From Cyanoderma ruficeps (lineage: Eukaryota > Chordata > Aves > Passeriformes > Timaliidae): a stretch of 64,000 nt of DNA. The notes under the pieces were generated by a model that saw only the letters and a list, made by a program, of their open reading frames with translations, did not search any database and was not told where the DNA came from. Positions 1-13,508 of the stretch are shown piece after piece. The stretch covers positions 14,222,645 through 14,286,644 of the forward strand of contig VZDJ01004378.1 in the NCBI GenBank assembly GCA_008694505.1. The letters run 5' to 3'. Numbering within the stretch: the first letter of the stretch is position 1; the number at the start of each line of letters is the position of its first letter. The position numbers were made by a program, and so were the translations under genes.

Positions 1-3000
1 AAAAGCCACAGACAGCAATTAGACTCTGGGTCTTCATCAACAAAACATAAACTGCTAAACATTTCACTGGGGAATTATGCATTTTTCATATGCATAATCT
101 GCGAACAGTCTTGTGGTCTTTGTCATCACTCAATGTATTGTACTATGTCAGGTTTGATTATACTCCATCACTCATGCTGTGCTACAGCTGAAATGACATT
201 AACACAATGCAAGCAATTAACCCATGATCCATCATATTTTGATATGCTGAAATGTTACCTTTAAATCAAAAATATAGGAGGAAAAGAAATCTCTTTATGC
301 AAAAACATTTCACTTTCTAACTGCCATTTTTAATTCAATAGAGGATGAGGAAAGCAATTCATACTATCTGCCTGAACTTTGCAATCTCTGTTATTTTATA
401 CCTTTTATGACATTGAGCAAATATTTTTAAAGCTACTAGCACAGGCTGCCCCCAAAATTACTTTTAATTCTTCTCCAAACAATTCCACTGGTATACAAGC
501 CAATAAAGCAATTTAAATAAATATATTCTTTTTTTTCTTAATAAAACACTTGTAAAGTTCTTTATTTGTGAATAGGAAAAAAAATATTCTAAGATATATT
601 GGGTATGTATAATGTATAGCAGAACAAACACATCCTGCTTCACATTAACATTAATTTTGATAGGCAATTACATATCTTATACTCACGCATCCTAACACAA
701 ATTCACTAAATTGTATTTTTTGAAAGGTACATAAAAACCCCTAGACACTGAATCTACAAAAGAAAGTAAATTTAGTGGTAGGATGAGAACTTCAAACCAC
801 TTACTTTTTCACTATATTAGTTTTAATTTGTATTCTATATATCACTGATCCTGAAATTTTGTGTTCTCACTCTCTCGTCATATAACTTTGCACTGCTATA
901 CTGTGTCTACAGAAATGCCGTAATTCAACCACTAAGGAAAAACAAAGTACAACGTACAGCAGTTGCCACCAAGAATGGAAGTTAAAAGAGCTATTGCAAA
1001 ATTCTGTGAGGGAAATTTTCACACTGAAACAAAAAATTTTAAAGCCTCCTTTGCAGTATTTAGTCATTATAAGACTTTTATGGAAAAATAGTGCAATGAA
1101 ATGAAACAGTCATATTTGTGTACAATATAGACAAGCATTTCAAAGGGTGAAAAGACATACGAAAAATGGAAGCAAACAAAAAATAACCACATACGATCAA
1201 TAGTATTTGGGGAATTTTTAATATAGACGCTTTGAAATTTTCTGGGTATAAAACAAAAACATCTTAGAAAAATATACAAAGATATTTCAAACATTGAGAA
1301 ATCGAGGCTAGCCATCCTCTAGTTTCTATTTGCCATCTAGAAAATTCCATGAAAATTCCTTCAGAGGAAATGTAGGTATTTCAGGTCCTTATGCTATCAA
1401 ATAATTAAGTTCCAGCGCAGTTAGTACAGTATCTGTCACATTCGTGTGAAATTAAAGCTTCTATGAAGTAGATAAAGGATTCCCCATAACGTAAAACAAA
1501 TTAACCTAATTAAGCCACAGGATCATTCCATGAAAGGAAGATAGTACTTTGGGACATTCACATTTTGGCTTTGTTTCTTTTCCTCCTAGCACAGACTTCA
1601 AAGTAGGCTGCTTGCTTTGTAGAAATTGTTTGAGGAACTGAATGTCATTTCTGTAATCCTACAGAAATTAGTTATTCAAAACCACTGCAACAGTATTTCA
1701 TTCACTGCTAATGCAAGTAGTCCTTCCTGCAATCAGTGTGGAGAAGGACTAAAGAAAGAGACTCAGAGATCTCTATGTTTACAGACTGGAAAGTTTTCCT
1801 GATGATTATACATAACATAATATATGTATAAATTATGTTCCAGAAGATCCAACACTGTATCATGAGAGTGGAGCTTGGAAAACAGGCATAACCATATCTC
1901 ACCCATTAATGGCATATCCTGTAATTAACCGGCCATTTTTACAGCTTTTTTTCATGTAGCAAAATCATCAATACCTATCTCATAAATCATAACCAGAAAC
2001 TTCAGTGATCAGTATCATGTTTCTGGAAAAAATAAAATTAGACAATTATCAGTCTTCATTTCAGATAAAAATTTTCTTGTTCCTTCATGGTAGCTTTATA
2101 TTTCTTTCCTTCAGGTGAATAAAATTTCAGTCACATTTGCACAGTGCATCTGGCACTAAGTGTGACCCTTACTCCTGTACTTTCATGGGAAGATTGCTTC
2201 AGGGAAGAATGGAAGTTACTAATTAAGATTATTATTTTGCAATTCAATTCACAGATATGAATATAAGGTATTTAATGTAGGTATGCAAACCTTGCATTAA
2301 ATCAAGAAAATCTGAATACCATCATTCATCATTATCACCTTTCCCTAGCCTCAACACTTAAACATTGATGTTCAATTCTGTCACCCATCTGCTCAGTCAT
2401 CTGAATCTTTTCTTTCCTGAAAGTTGAACAGATCATGCATCAACACATACAGTGGCCATTAACAAAGAGGAAGAAATCATGTTGCCAAGAGCTAAACAAA
2501 ATAAAGTCACAGTCAGTTTCTGTCTTCAGGATGTCTATCATTGCAGTAGCCACATAAAAATAGCAAGGAAAAATACCAAAAAAGGCTCTATTATATGCTC
2601 TGTGCAAAGACACTGGTACAGCTGGGAAATACAATTAAATCCATCTAATGACTAAGAGCTACTGGAAGGAAAAGAAGATCCTTTGTCTCTTGTCCAGCAC
2701 TCTTTCATCCCTTGCTTGCGTGAACATTCTCATTTGATAGTGAAGATGGCAAGCCAGGGATTTGGACTGGAAGAAAAATTACCCTTTTTTAAGGTTAGCT
2801 GTTAGTTCTCTACCAGTTTAGCTCCTACAGCTGGGTGCAGAGACCAGTGAGAAGCATTTTCAGCCAAAGGGCTGAAAGGAAGGAGCTGGCAGCCACAGAC
2901 ACCTGATTAACTCCTGCAGAAACCAGTTCCTATATCAGCTTGCAAGAACTGCAGGTCGGTACTCTTACATGAAATAAATGTATCTTATTTTATTCTATTT

Positions 3001-4898
3001 CAGGTAATTTTTCTGAGGTCATAGAGACTATTTAAAATCTGCAAAGCTTTCTTTGTTTGAGTCTATGCTACGGTTGAGAATAGAAGCATCAACAATAAAT
3101 AGAGGAATGGAAATTACACTTATCCACGAGCCTCCATCTACATTGCATCTAATATTTTATATACTTTAGACTTTTTGTCATCTTGGCTATGATCAGGAAG
3201 ATGCCCATATAAAATACTACAGTAACCCAGTCTTTCAAAGTAGGTACATATGCATTTTTTATTCATGTAAAGCATATCCACATTAATGATTGTAATGGAA
3301 TTACTCCTTTAATTAATCAACTGTAAGAAAAAATAGAGAGCATTTCAGGACATGATCAACTTACTTCACCCATTTCCCTAAGTGACTAGTCACTATTCAG
3401 TACCACAATATCCAAACAAGTGTGTGATTGAGTGTTATTGGTAAAATAAATAAAATTAGTGATTATAATATCCCACTTTTCCAGAACGGGCTCTAGATCA
3501 CTGCCCTACCCTTAAATGACCAGGGGGAAAAAAAGAGGGCTTTCTTGTTCGCATAGTTTATTTGCTTTGTTCATACTGATTGACAAGGAAAACAAATGTA
3601 GGTTATTTTTCTGCTACACTTCAGCAATTTCAGTATGTCATATCAGTCTCGGTGTGTCACTGTAGAGAGGAAGGATACAAATGAACTTGCAAAATCTCCC
3701 TCATGCACACAAAACACACACTCTCACACAATATTATTACATTTTTAAAATATTTTAATAAGTGTTAGTAGCTTATCAAAGCTTAAGCAATCAAAATCTT
3801 ATATAACCACAACCAAGTCAGGATTTCCATCTAAACCTTCTCTTTAAATGTCAGACTAAGACATATGAAAACAAATACACTATCCAATTTCTTCATTCAA
3901 TTAATTTTAGCATTCTTCAATATTTTTTATAATATCCATGTAACAGCTGTTAGGGAAGAACTTGAACTTAGTTTATTATTCTACCATCAACTGTTCTGAT
4001 ATTACTGCAGTTCTGTGATGTAAGGACACAAGCAATGTGGAGCTTTTTGTTAAGGATGAAATCTGTGATTTCACCAGTCATTTGTGCACTTGGGGAAAAA
4101 GGCAGCCAAGGTTTTGGGAAAACAAAACAAAGTGTGTTTGTGAACACAAAACAAAGCACAGCTCCATTTCAGCTTCATGGGCCAAAGGGAGAACTGGCAG
4201 CACAGATGTGGGGAAAAGATGTCTAATTCCCAAAGCAGCAATGGTAGATACACATCAACAGCAACCTTAGTGAACATTACTTTTAAAGATCAAATTCAAA
4301 ACCCTTTGAACTCAATGTTTTTGCTTTGATAAGTGGTTTTTTGGACAGAATCTCAATGACAGAGTAATTTTTTTTTTTCAATAAAGGTGACATCTGGATT
4401 TGAAACTGAGATATTTATTCTGATGATTGAATATGCAGCACCTCTTACAGTAATTGAGCAAATGATGACATATAGTCTAGACACGTGAAAACTATGGTGA
4501 ATTAGGACTATGAAACAAAATAAAAACCAAGAGAATTGTATCCACAAGTTTTTTTAAATTTTATTTTATACAATTTTTAATTGGTTTGGAAAACTTATGG
4601 TATTTTTTTAAATTGGGAAAATTATCAAAAACAAATCTTTTTTTATTTTTTAAAAAGTTACTTAGTCTTCTTTTTTGTTCTTTTGTTGTTTTTTTTTTCC
4701 TTTGTTTGGCCAGTGAACTTAAAAATCAATTACAGACACAGCAGTAATTCCTGTGTCCTCAGTGGTGACAATGAACCATGACACAGTTGTGCATCTCAGG
4801 AAAGGCACTCATGTTGCTTTATTTTCAGATTACACATGGGGTTGTACTACACTAACAGCAGGACGAAAATGCTAATTTTGTGCTATCCAATTCCACAA
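1..4898. other. Intron sequence, no gene seen
   Basis: AT-rich sequence with frequent stops in all frames and only short chance open frames. It holds A- and T-rich runs (for example T-runs around 4640-4700) and a degenerate CA-rich patch at about 3707-3735. I recognise no transposon. Confidence 0.6.
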
Positions 4899-5306
4899 TA
4901 TCACAGAATCATAGAATGGGTAAGTTTGGAAGGGACCACAGCTGGGCTCTGTCCTTTTGACAACCTCCCTTCAGATACTTATATATATTGTACATATACA
5001 ATGTGTGTATATATACAATACACACAGCAGTGTTTCCTTGTGGCCAAGAAAGCCAGTGGAATTCTGGGGTGCTCCTGGTGGTCAGGTGGAGGGAAGTGAT
5101 CCTGCCCTCTACTCTGCCCCAGTGAGGCACATCTGGAGTGCTGTGTCCAGTTCTGGGCTCCTCAGTGCAAGGGCTCCTGGAGTGGGTCATACAAAGATGA
5201 TTGAGGGACCAGAGCATCTGCCTTACAAGGAAAAGCTGAAGGAGCTGGGCCTGTTCAGCCTTGAGAAGAGGCAACTGAGAGGCAACCCTCATCAGTGTAT
5301 ATATTA
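4899..5306 (-). mobile_element. CR1 LINE 3' fragment with internal inversion (twin-priming structure)
   Basis: Two CR1 pieces lie head to head. At 4899-4980 the minus strand carries the 3' end: rightmost is the CR1 segment AAGTATCTGAAGGGAGG, then after a deletion GGTCCCTTCC and the ATTCTATGATTCTGTGA tail. At about 5034-5300 the plus strand carries the upstream CR1 segment, including TGCTGTGTCCAGTTCTGGGC and GAGCTGGGCCTGTTCAGCC. It stops at CATCAGTGTATATA, which in intact CR1 directly precedes the TATCTGAAGGG at which the other piece starts. The junction at 4976-5030 is a TA/CA-rich palindromic stretch. Open frames across this interval are CR1 remnants, not genes. Confidence 0.85.
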
Positions 5307-7814
5307 TATATTCCCATACAATTATTTCTGAAAACCCTACAAACACACCTTATTGACAGGCCCTGTTTACGGTATTCACATTCCCATGCTTTGTACCTCA
5401 GCTACAGTTATTAAAATCACTTGTTCACTTTGGGCACCAAAAATTCCAGACAGAGTATGCTCTACCTACATCAGTAGAGAATCAATTTAGGTTAAAAGTA
5501 CAGCATTGTTTTTCATTTGTCTTTTACTCTGATGTCTCTCGCATCTTGGGATAGGTTCTCAGGTGAATTGCTAAAAAAACATAGCCGATTGCTTGGAATA
5601 TTTGGCAGTGCCACTTGTAAGCAACACACACACACACAGAAAATACTGCTAACTGCAGTTCTTCCCAGGCTTCTTGGATTCAACATGGTGTTTTCTCTCC
5701 TGAGAGGATCATTTTAAAATAACAAGAGTCATTCTTGATAAGTGTTTATTCTGCAGATGCTGGCCCAGTTCCTCTACCCCTCAATTAACCCAGTTAGTCC
5801 ACTTGGGTAAAGGATGATGAGCAGAGTTCATATGACAATGCTATGCACACAGCATCTCCGGTAGCCTTTAAAACCTGAACTAATGAATGGTTTGCCACAG
5901 TCACATTGCCAAGCATAATCTTCTGCATGGTGCCAAAGAAAAATCTCATCCATCAGTTTGTCTGCCAGCCATCATTTACAGCCATCTGTATGGGAAGATA
6001 TTTTCCCTTTTGGAAAAAAAATCAAGCAAAACTACAATATAAGCATTTCCCTGAGAAGAACTCACTAATGAATTTGTGAAATCTAGCCTCAGATATTCCC
6101 ACAGCAAGATCTATGCACTGAAATGGACTGCTGAGTTATCTCTACTATAAGAGGAAAAGACTTACTGGGATAAAGTAGCATAGTCCCAGCTGTTCTCACA
6201 AACAAAAACTACAGATGGAGCACTTCATGTAGGATCTCTTGGACCTGGAGAGCCTGCAGCCATCTCCTATCTTTACTGAGGCTAATTTTATTCAATCAGT
6301 CCTCTGGCAGGTGTGAGCCAGTCTTACTCAAATAAACTTACCTCCAATTTCCCAGAAAAGTTAGTGTCTTTTTATGGCAATGGCTACTAATTATTACTTC
6401 ATATCAAATTTTTAGCCAAAGAAACAGGAGCTCAAAACACAAATGATTTTCAGGTAGCCTGAAAGATAATTTCCTCTTCTCCATATGACCCCACTCAGCC
6501 TAGAGTTGCCCTCCCTAGGTCCAACTTTTTAATTTTGAAATCAGGTAATCTCTAGGTTCACAAAACCACAAAGCATTCAGAGACGAGATCACATCACAAG
6601 CAATCATTTTGGGGGTTTCTAGCTCTTTATACGTCCACTCACTGGAAGAGGAGCAGAAGAAGCTTCTGCACATCATCCCAGTCCTCACCCCAAGCTGGGC
6701 TCCCTGACTGCAGCCTGCCTGCAGGGTCTTACCCCACCTCCCACTGCAGGTGCCCAGAGCGGAGCTGCTCCACCACAGCCACCACATTTGCCAGGCAGTG
6801 GAGAGGATGAGAGAATGATGACAGCAGCAAAGGCTTCATGTTTCCCTATGGGACAGAAATGGAACCACTTTGCTTTTTGTAGATGGGATGCTTCCCTCAA
6901 TTTTACACTCGCAGCTGTGAGCTGACACAATCCATGAGAAAGTTTGTATAGAAGCAGTAGAAAAACACTCAGGGCAAGGTGCAGTTTATAAATACAAGTC
7001 AAAAGCCCCAGTATCTCTAAGGTTGTTATCAAACATGTTAAGCAAACGATATATTAAAGTGTGCAGACATTTTGCAAATTACCAGGCTGATGCTTGAGAT
7101 TACTAATTATATGATTTCACAGAGAAAAAAGACTAATCCAGCTTTCAAGCATTCAAAAGAACATTTGGCACAAAGACTTTTTATTCTCTCATACTCTCTC
7201 TTTGGGCCTTCTGCCAAGTATCTCGACTCAGCAAGAAGCAGCAGCACCACATGTCCCAGCGCAGCCTTCAGCCTTTGGCAGAATACAAAAACTCCAACAT
7301 TTTCGCCTCAGTCTCAGAGTGTCAAAAGCCTGTAGTTTACACAGTTATGGGGAGTATATTTCCTGTTTCCCTAGATGATTCACATTATTGATTTTCTTTT
7401 CTTTCTAGCTGACCCAAATGGTCACATTGTATAGATGACAAACGAACATGTTCTCTGTATTTGCATGCCTCTCTGGCACAACACCTTCACCCTAAGTAGT
7501 GCCTTAAAAATACTATGTGTGGAGGTTTCGATGATATAGGATTAAGGCAACAAGGTGGAGAAGTATATTCAGCAATGCTTTTGAACTGTGCAGGCTTGCA
7601 GCCTTCTCATCCTCATTAAAAAGTATCTCAAGAACTTAGAGGTACCTCTATGGAGACAGCAGCCAAATCTCAGGGAAAGGGAACCACAATTTCCCCAAAG
7701 AAAGGTGCAGCTGTGTCCCTGCACTATAGTTCCATTGCAACACACATTTAAGTGGTTATGTGGTTCTTTCTTCTGCAATTAAAATATTCATTTATTAAGT
7801 TTCAGAAACTACTT
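5307..7814. other. Intron sequence, no gene seen
   Basis: It contains a short (CA)n tract at about 5622-5638 and a GC-richer patch at about 6640-6800. Open frames in that patch have no recognisable domain or splice signals in register. Nothing else was identified. Confidence 0.55.
5622..5638. repeat. (CA)n microsatellite
   Basis: An uninterrupted AC dinucleotide run of about eight units. Confidence 0.85.
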
Positions 7815-8125
7815 TCACAGAATCTTAGAATGGCCTGGGTTGGAAGGGACCTTCAAGATCATTTAGTTCCAGCTCTCTGCTGTGGACAGAGACACCTTCC
7901 ACTAGATCAGGTTGCTCAGAGCTCCATCAAACTGGTCTTAAACACTTCCAAGGATGGGGCATCCACAGCTTCTCTGGGCAGCCTGTTCCAATGCCTATCA
8001 CCCTCACAGTAAAGAATATTTACCTAATATCTAATCTAAATCTATTTTCTTTCAGTTTGAAGCTATCCCCCCTTGTAACTGCACTCTCTTGTAAAAAGAC
8101 CCTCTCCACTTTTCTTGTAGGTAAA
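7815..8125 (-). mobile_element. CR1 LINE 3' end
   Basis: It begins with the antisense CR1 terminus TCACAGAATCTTAGAATGG and TTGGAAGGGACCTTCAAGAT. The 3'UTR and end of ORF2 follow (GGCATCCACAGCTTCTCTGG, GCAGCCTGTTCCAATGCC), running to about CTTGTAGGTA. It is 5' truncated, as is usual for CR1. There are many substitutions, so it is not young. Confidence 0.93.
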
Positions 8126-11100
8126 AAACCTCAGTTATAAGATGGTCAATTCATATTTAAGCATGTCAACAAGAATTTCATTATCAAAATATCCACGTTT
8201 TATTTCACTTTTCTTTAAAAAATAATTGCTTAGCACCCCTTATTCAGCCTATGCTAAGATTTTTCTTAAGCAACAGTCCCCCAAATTAATGTTGAAAATC
8301 TAATAAATCCCACCAAATAAAGAAGAGTAAAGAAAAACCATTACTTCCAAACTAAGCAGCCCAAATTTCTTTTTCCTGAAGGTGAATATGAACATCACTT
8401 ATTTAATAGCTACATTGAAAAACTATTAATCTGATGAACCTTGCCGTAACAGAAGCACTCTGGGATTTTAGTGATGACCCAATAGAAACCAGTCAGTGAA
8501 GCCAAGGTAAAGTTCTAAAAATTCTGCCAGTGTAAAGATTCCCATTGTGCAAGATCTTTCCAAAGATAATAATCAGAATACTGACACACTCACTATCCCT
8601 CTTTATACAGAAAGGTATTTACTTACAGCTGTGCACTCACTGTTTAAATGAAACCATACCATAAGGTACTGAAAATACCTTTTAACACTTATATGTGTGT
8701 ATGCGTTGATCACATAAATATGTGATGACATTTAACATAGTATCTATTAAAAGATTTTAGTTTTTGAAATTCTACCTTTTAAAGCTCTGCAAGATTTTTG
8801 CTTGCTTGCTTGCCTTGATCATTGTCTGGTTGGCTCATTTTATTTTACATATAGTTTTAGATGGTGTGTTAATTTTTTTTGGTTTGGGTTTGGGTTTTGT
8901 TTTTCTTCACCTTATCTATTTTCATGACTGGATAGAATGTACTGATCTAAAGTTTCTTTAATTCTCTAATGTATTTTTATAATATATCGTATTCCATTTT
9001 GTAGCTCTGAAATGCATTTTACTTAATCAGTCAATTAAAGCAAATTATCAAATACACTTTGAAATATTCCTGCCACAAACCATAGGCACATGTATATACA
9101 TTCACCTTCCTGACAACAATATAAGTGCTTTTGTTTTTTCACTTTTCCTTTTTTACACCTCTGCCTTCTACGACTTCCCCACCATCCTTCAGACTCCTCC
9201 ATATGTGCTGAGAAACTCCAGAGGATGTCCCAGTACACAGTTCACCATCTGAAAAAAAGATCTTAATTTTAAGTTTCAGCTTGCTTCTTTAGAACCCCAG
9301 GCAAGTTCTTTGAAGTGCTGAGTCAGTGAGGAAAACTTAACTCAGGCCTTTAGAAAAAAACTGCTAACAAGGCACATGTCTAGTACTGTGAAATGCCTTC
9401 TTTTAGAGTGATCTCCCCTGCTACAACCTTCCCTCTACATTGTTGATTCCATATAAATAGCAAGTCTCCTAGCCATGAGTATGATGAATCAATAAGGATG
9501 TAGACAGAGTCTATGAATTGAAAGTGGATGGCCTGGTAAGAGGCTGGCTATTCTTCAAGACAGACAAAAAGAAAACACATTCCAACAAGCCAAGAATAAG
9601 AGGAGAAACTGCCAGGAGAGCCATTCAGAGTAGTGCAATGAAGAATATCTTTGCCCAAGGATTCCCAGTAGATAATACTTTCAGATATGTCTTCTTGCTG
9701 AAAATGTACCTTTTAAGATGCTCCTAGCAGACTCCCTGGCATTTGTTTCTGAAGGTCTGGTTAACAGAGGCTATTGGTAGGGTACATAAAGACCACCCTG
9801 ATAGCTACCCAAAGGTAGAAACTGCAAAGATATCACAGAACCCAGAACTCCAGAAGTGTGTTTTTAACAACTATCACATAACAAAAGCAGCTGAAGTAAT
9901 TCACACCTTCAAAAACCCTATTCAAAACAACATGGACCAAAAAAATCATAATTATTCAAGGACATTTTCAGACAATGAAGTTTTGGCTTCATGTTTGGCA
10001 TCTAATCTTTTATCTTTATGGAAGCTCATACAGTACACACAGTGATGTAAGAGGCCCCACCAGGTCAGGTCAGGATCCTTTTTCTTGCCTACCCACAAAA
10101 TAACCCAAGCACCTTGTGGCACTAGATCACTGCTGGGGCACAAGTACAGAACACAGCAGAGCTTGTTGGGCAGCTCTTGGACATGAGTTTTCTGGGACTG
10201 CACACCTGGAGCAAAATAAAAGCAAATTATTAGTGAACTAATTTTCTATTACCCTATAGAAGTTAAGCCTCCTGCATTGAATATGAGACTCACAGAGCAG
10301 CCAAGCAGCTCTGCCTTCTGCCATGGCACAGAGAGAAGCCTATGGTGCTGTGCTGTTCCTGCTGAATGGGGTGGTGAAGGAGCTGCTGTTCAGGGCAAGC
10401 TTCCAAACAGGTCCAGCCCCCACAGCTCCTCCTCTCCCATGTTACCCAACACTCAGAGCCATCCTTCTCCCACAAGAGCCAGAGCAATGCTTCTGCAGGT
10501 GCCAGGAATGAGGCACTATCCAAGATGTTATGTCAGTGCCAGAGAGTGGTCATGCCAAACAGAGAGTCCAAAGAGGCATTCACATCTTTATCACCATTGT
10601 GGAAGTGCAAATGGGGGAAAGGAGAGTGGTTGGCTCTCTGGGTGATATGAAATCTAAAAGAAAAAAAAATTAATGCTTGAATCTTGATGCAACACTTGCC
10701 AATAGGAACTTGCCAAGAAGACAAATAGGCAAACAACCTACTGCACATAAAATTATAGCATCCACTACTGGCTATACACATTTTTATGACTGCATATTCT
10801 TTGATCTTTTTGCTACTTTAATGTAGGATTTTCCTCACAGAGATCAACATTAGAACCTCAAAACCTCAGACATCACATTGCACTGAAGCGTGATTTTTAG
10901 TTAAATAACTGAGATTGGGTAGCAGTTGTTATGTGTGGGCTATTTTGACTCTCTCAAAGTCTCAAGTGCAAAGTTGAATGCCACATACAATACCTTGTAG
11001 TGCAGTGTATTTGTCTGCCAGTGTCTAAAAATGTGTCAAAAATGACAGCAGACTATTTACAAATATCCATAGGGCTGCCTCTCTCCAAGGTTAGATGAAA

Positions 11101-13466
11101 TTGTAATGGGGAAATAACTGATTACCCACGATTCCTTACAAATATCTACATTTCCTCACAACAAAATATTTTTTCTTCTTTAGTTCTAAAATGCACACCA
11201 GAAAAAATACATGAGTGTTAAATAACTGTCCAGGTCCACAGAACTGATATGCTGTGAAGGGAGCCAAGTGTAATCTTCTTTAGCCTGTGGAAGACTGTCA
11301 CAAAACCCAAGAAAGAATTGCCTTCCCCTTCAATTCACCACCTTAAAAGCTGAACAGCAAGGGAATACACCAGAGGATTTGACAAAATGCTATTCATGGA
11401 ACACCTTGTCTGATTATATACAGAAATCTAGCAGGAGTTTTATCTTTACAGGGCTCACAAGTCAGGGAAATCTTCAGAATAATCCTAGCGCGTATCCTTC
11501 AGATGCAGCTGTAGTTAGGAGATCATTGTAAAACAAAATAAAAATATGAGGAAATCAGACACTGAAGATGCAGCAGAATAAGCCAGCATTTCCCAACTTC
11601 AGTGGCACAGCCTTGCTTTAATACCTAATTTTTTATGTGGAAGTGGTGCCCTGTCTAGGAATTCTATGTTGACTGGGCACCTATAATTTCTAAGGAACTA
11701 GATCCACAATAAAAAAGTAAACATAGGTACTGTGAATCTCATTTTATTTCACACACAACCACTCTGATATTTGTTTTGCTCTTTACTTGGATTTTTTACT
11801 TTAATGAACATGCTGCATAAGACAGCATGTAATCTGATTATCTCTGATCCTCTGCTTCACCTCTCCAAGGGAGTCGCATGTTCATCCTCCTTTCCTTTCT
11901 CATACAGTTGTTTCGAGAGTCTAGCAACACATGTATGCTATTACATGAATATATTATCATCTGATAGGACAGAAACCAAATTTCAGCAGTTCATTCATGG
12001 TTCAGAGCCCCAAAAGCAGTGCAGAGCAGTGTCCAAACCTTCTAACTGGAAAGATTTGCTGGAATTTTGTCCCTGATTATTTTATAATAGTTCTCAAGTA
12101 CTATACATATGCATACCAACACACAATCTAGGACATACGAGTGTCTCCAGGTAGAAGCATCCAATGTTTTAACATAGCAATGCATCTTGACATTTTTATT
12201 CACTTTCTAAATCTTTATAGCATCATTTACTATATTATTATTACAATAATGAGATTGAGGTTTCAACTGCTCTCTACAAAACCAAGGACACATCACCATA
12301 CGCTGGATGTCTACAGTGCCTAATCTAAGCTGGACATTCCTGTATAATCAATACAGCTAGAGAAACAAGCACCTCCAGGAGGTATTATACAAATTTTAGG
12401 TGTACAAGGTTAGATTCCTCCTTAAGGGAAACAGCTACTGTAGGAAAGATATTACTTGAACCCTGGTTAGTCATTTCATCCATGAGGCTGCCATCATTGG
12501 AATCTGACATTGCCACAAAATTGAAACAGACCTAACAGAGATCAGTGCTCTGTAATGACCATGCCCAGTCTAAGAATCATAACATATATGTATAACTAAA
12601 CCAAGATAAAATATATCCACTGATCTGTTGTCCTCTGTAATGTTGGACTTTAAGATTTATGACATTTGCCAGGACCCAGCAGAGGTGGGTCCACTTGAGT
12701 ATAATAGTACACTTGAGTAAGAGGAAGAAACACACTCCCCCAGTTTTTATTTACTTCAGGAGCTTTTAAAACTTTACTAGTTATGGCAGTAGCATATCAA
12801 GACTGATTTTCAAAGTTCTCTTTAAACAGCAAACTTTCTCCTTCAAATAAAAATATTAAAAAAAAAAGAAAAAGGAAAAAAAAATAGAGATAAACTTAGA
12901 AGACTCAGACATCCTGGATTTAAAATATATCACCGATTTTTTTCTTCATTGTATTAATAAAGGGACACAAAAAAAGTCTGGACCTTTTAAACCTCACTCT
13001 ATAGCTGTAAAATAACATTTCTGCATTTTTCTCCAGGTTGTCTGTAAGAAAGAAATCTCATTTTCCCATCTGTCTTCTCTTTAATTATTCATAATTGTTA
13101 TGCATAAACGTAGGAGAATTTTCCATAAAATAAAGTAAAAACTAAATGCCAAAAAAAACCCCACTTCATTAAAAACTCTTGAAATTGTTACCCCCTAACG
13201 ATTATTGTTATGAAAAATTGAGTGATATTTTATAGTTTAACACTCCTCTCTTACAATGACTCTATTAGGATAAGCCATAATTTGGCTTTTTCCTAGAATT
13301 TTAGTGTGGGCCATAATGCTGTGTAAGTGTAGACTGTTGTATTCCTAGCACCCAGCAGAAAAGAAAATTAGTTTATAATCACTCCTACAGATCTGTTCTA
13401 AAGATAGATTTTTAGGAAAGCTTTTCTGGCAGCCAAAAATAGTCTGATTAGTGGGGTCCTTTACTT
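8126..13466. other. Intron sequence, no gene seen
   Basis: Mostly AT-rich. A GC-richer stretch at about 10270-10640 carries chance open frames on both strands (the longest, 122 codons on plus, at 10277-10645) with no family resemblance I can name. An A-rich run lies at about 12850-12890. No transposon was recognised. Confidence 0.55.
12850..12890. repeat. A-rich low-complexity tract
   Basis: About 40 bases of almost only A with a few G and T. No retrogene or SINE body is recognisable next to it. Confidence 0.7.
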
Positions 13467-13508
13467 CCCCCCCCCCCCCCCNNNNNNNNNNNNNNCCCCC
13501 CCCCCCCC
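13467..13508. repeat. Poly-C tract interrupted by an assembly gap
   Basis: Fifteen C bases (13467-13481), then 14 N (13482-13495), then thirteen C (13496-13508). The homopolymer could not be read through, so its true length is unknown. On the TAFA2 transcript strand it is a long G run. Confidence 0.97.

Noticed and set aside
4909..5346. Long open frames on both strands (up to 145 codons)
   Set aside because: They lie on the inverted CR1 at 4899-5306. Their residues follow CR1 sequence in the wrong frame or its complement.
10277..10645. 122-codon plus-strand open frame in a GC-richer patch
   Set aside because: There is no recognisable domain, open frames of similar length run on the opposite strand, and no splice or promoter context is visible. 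A chance frame in GC-richer sequence is the simplest reading.
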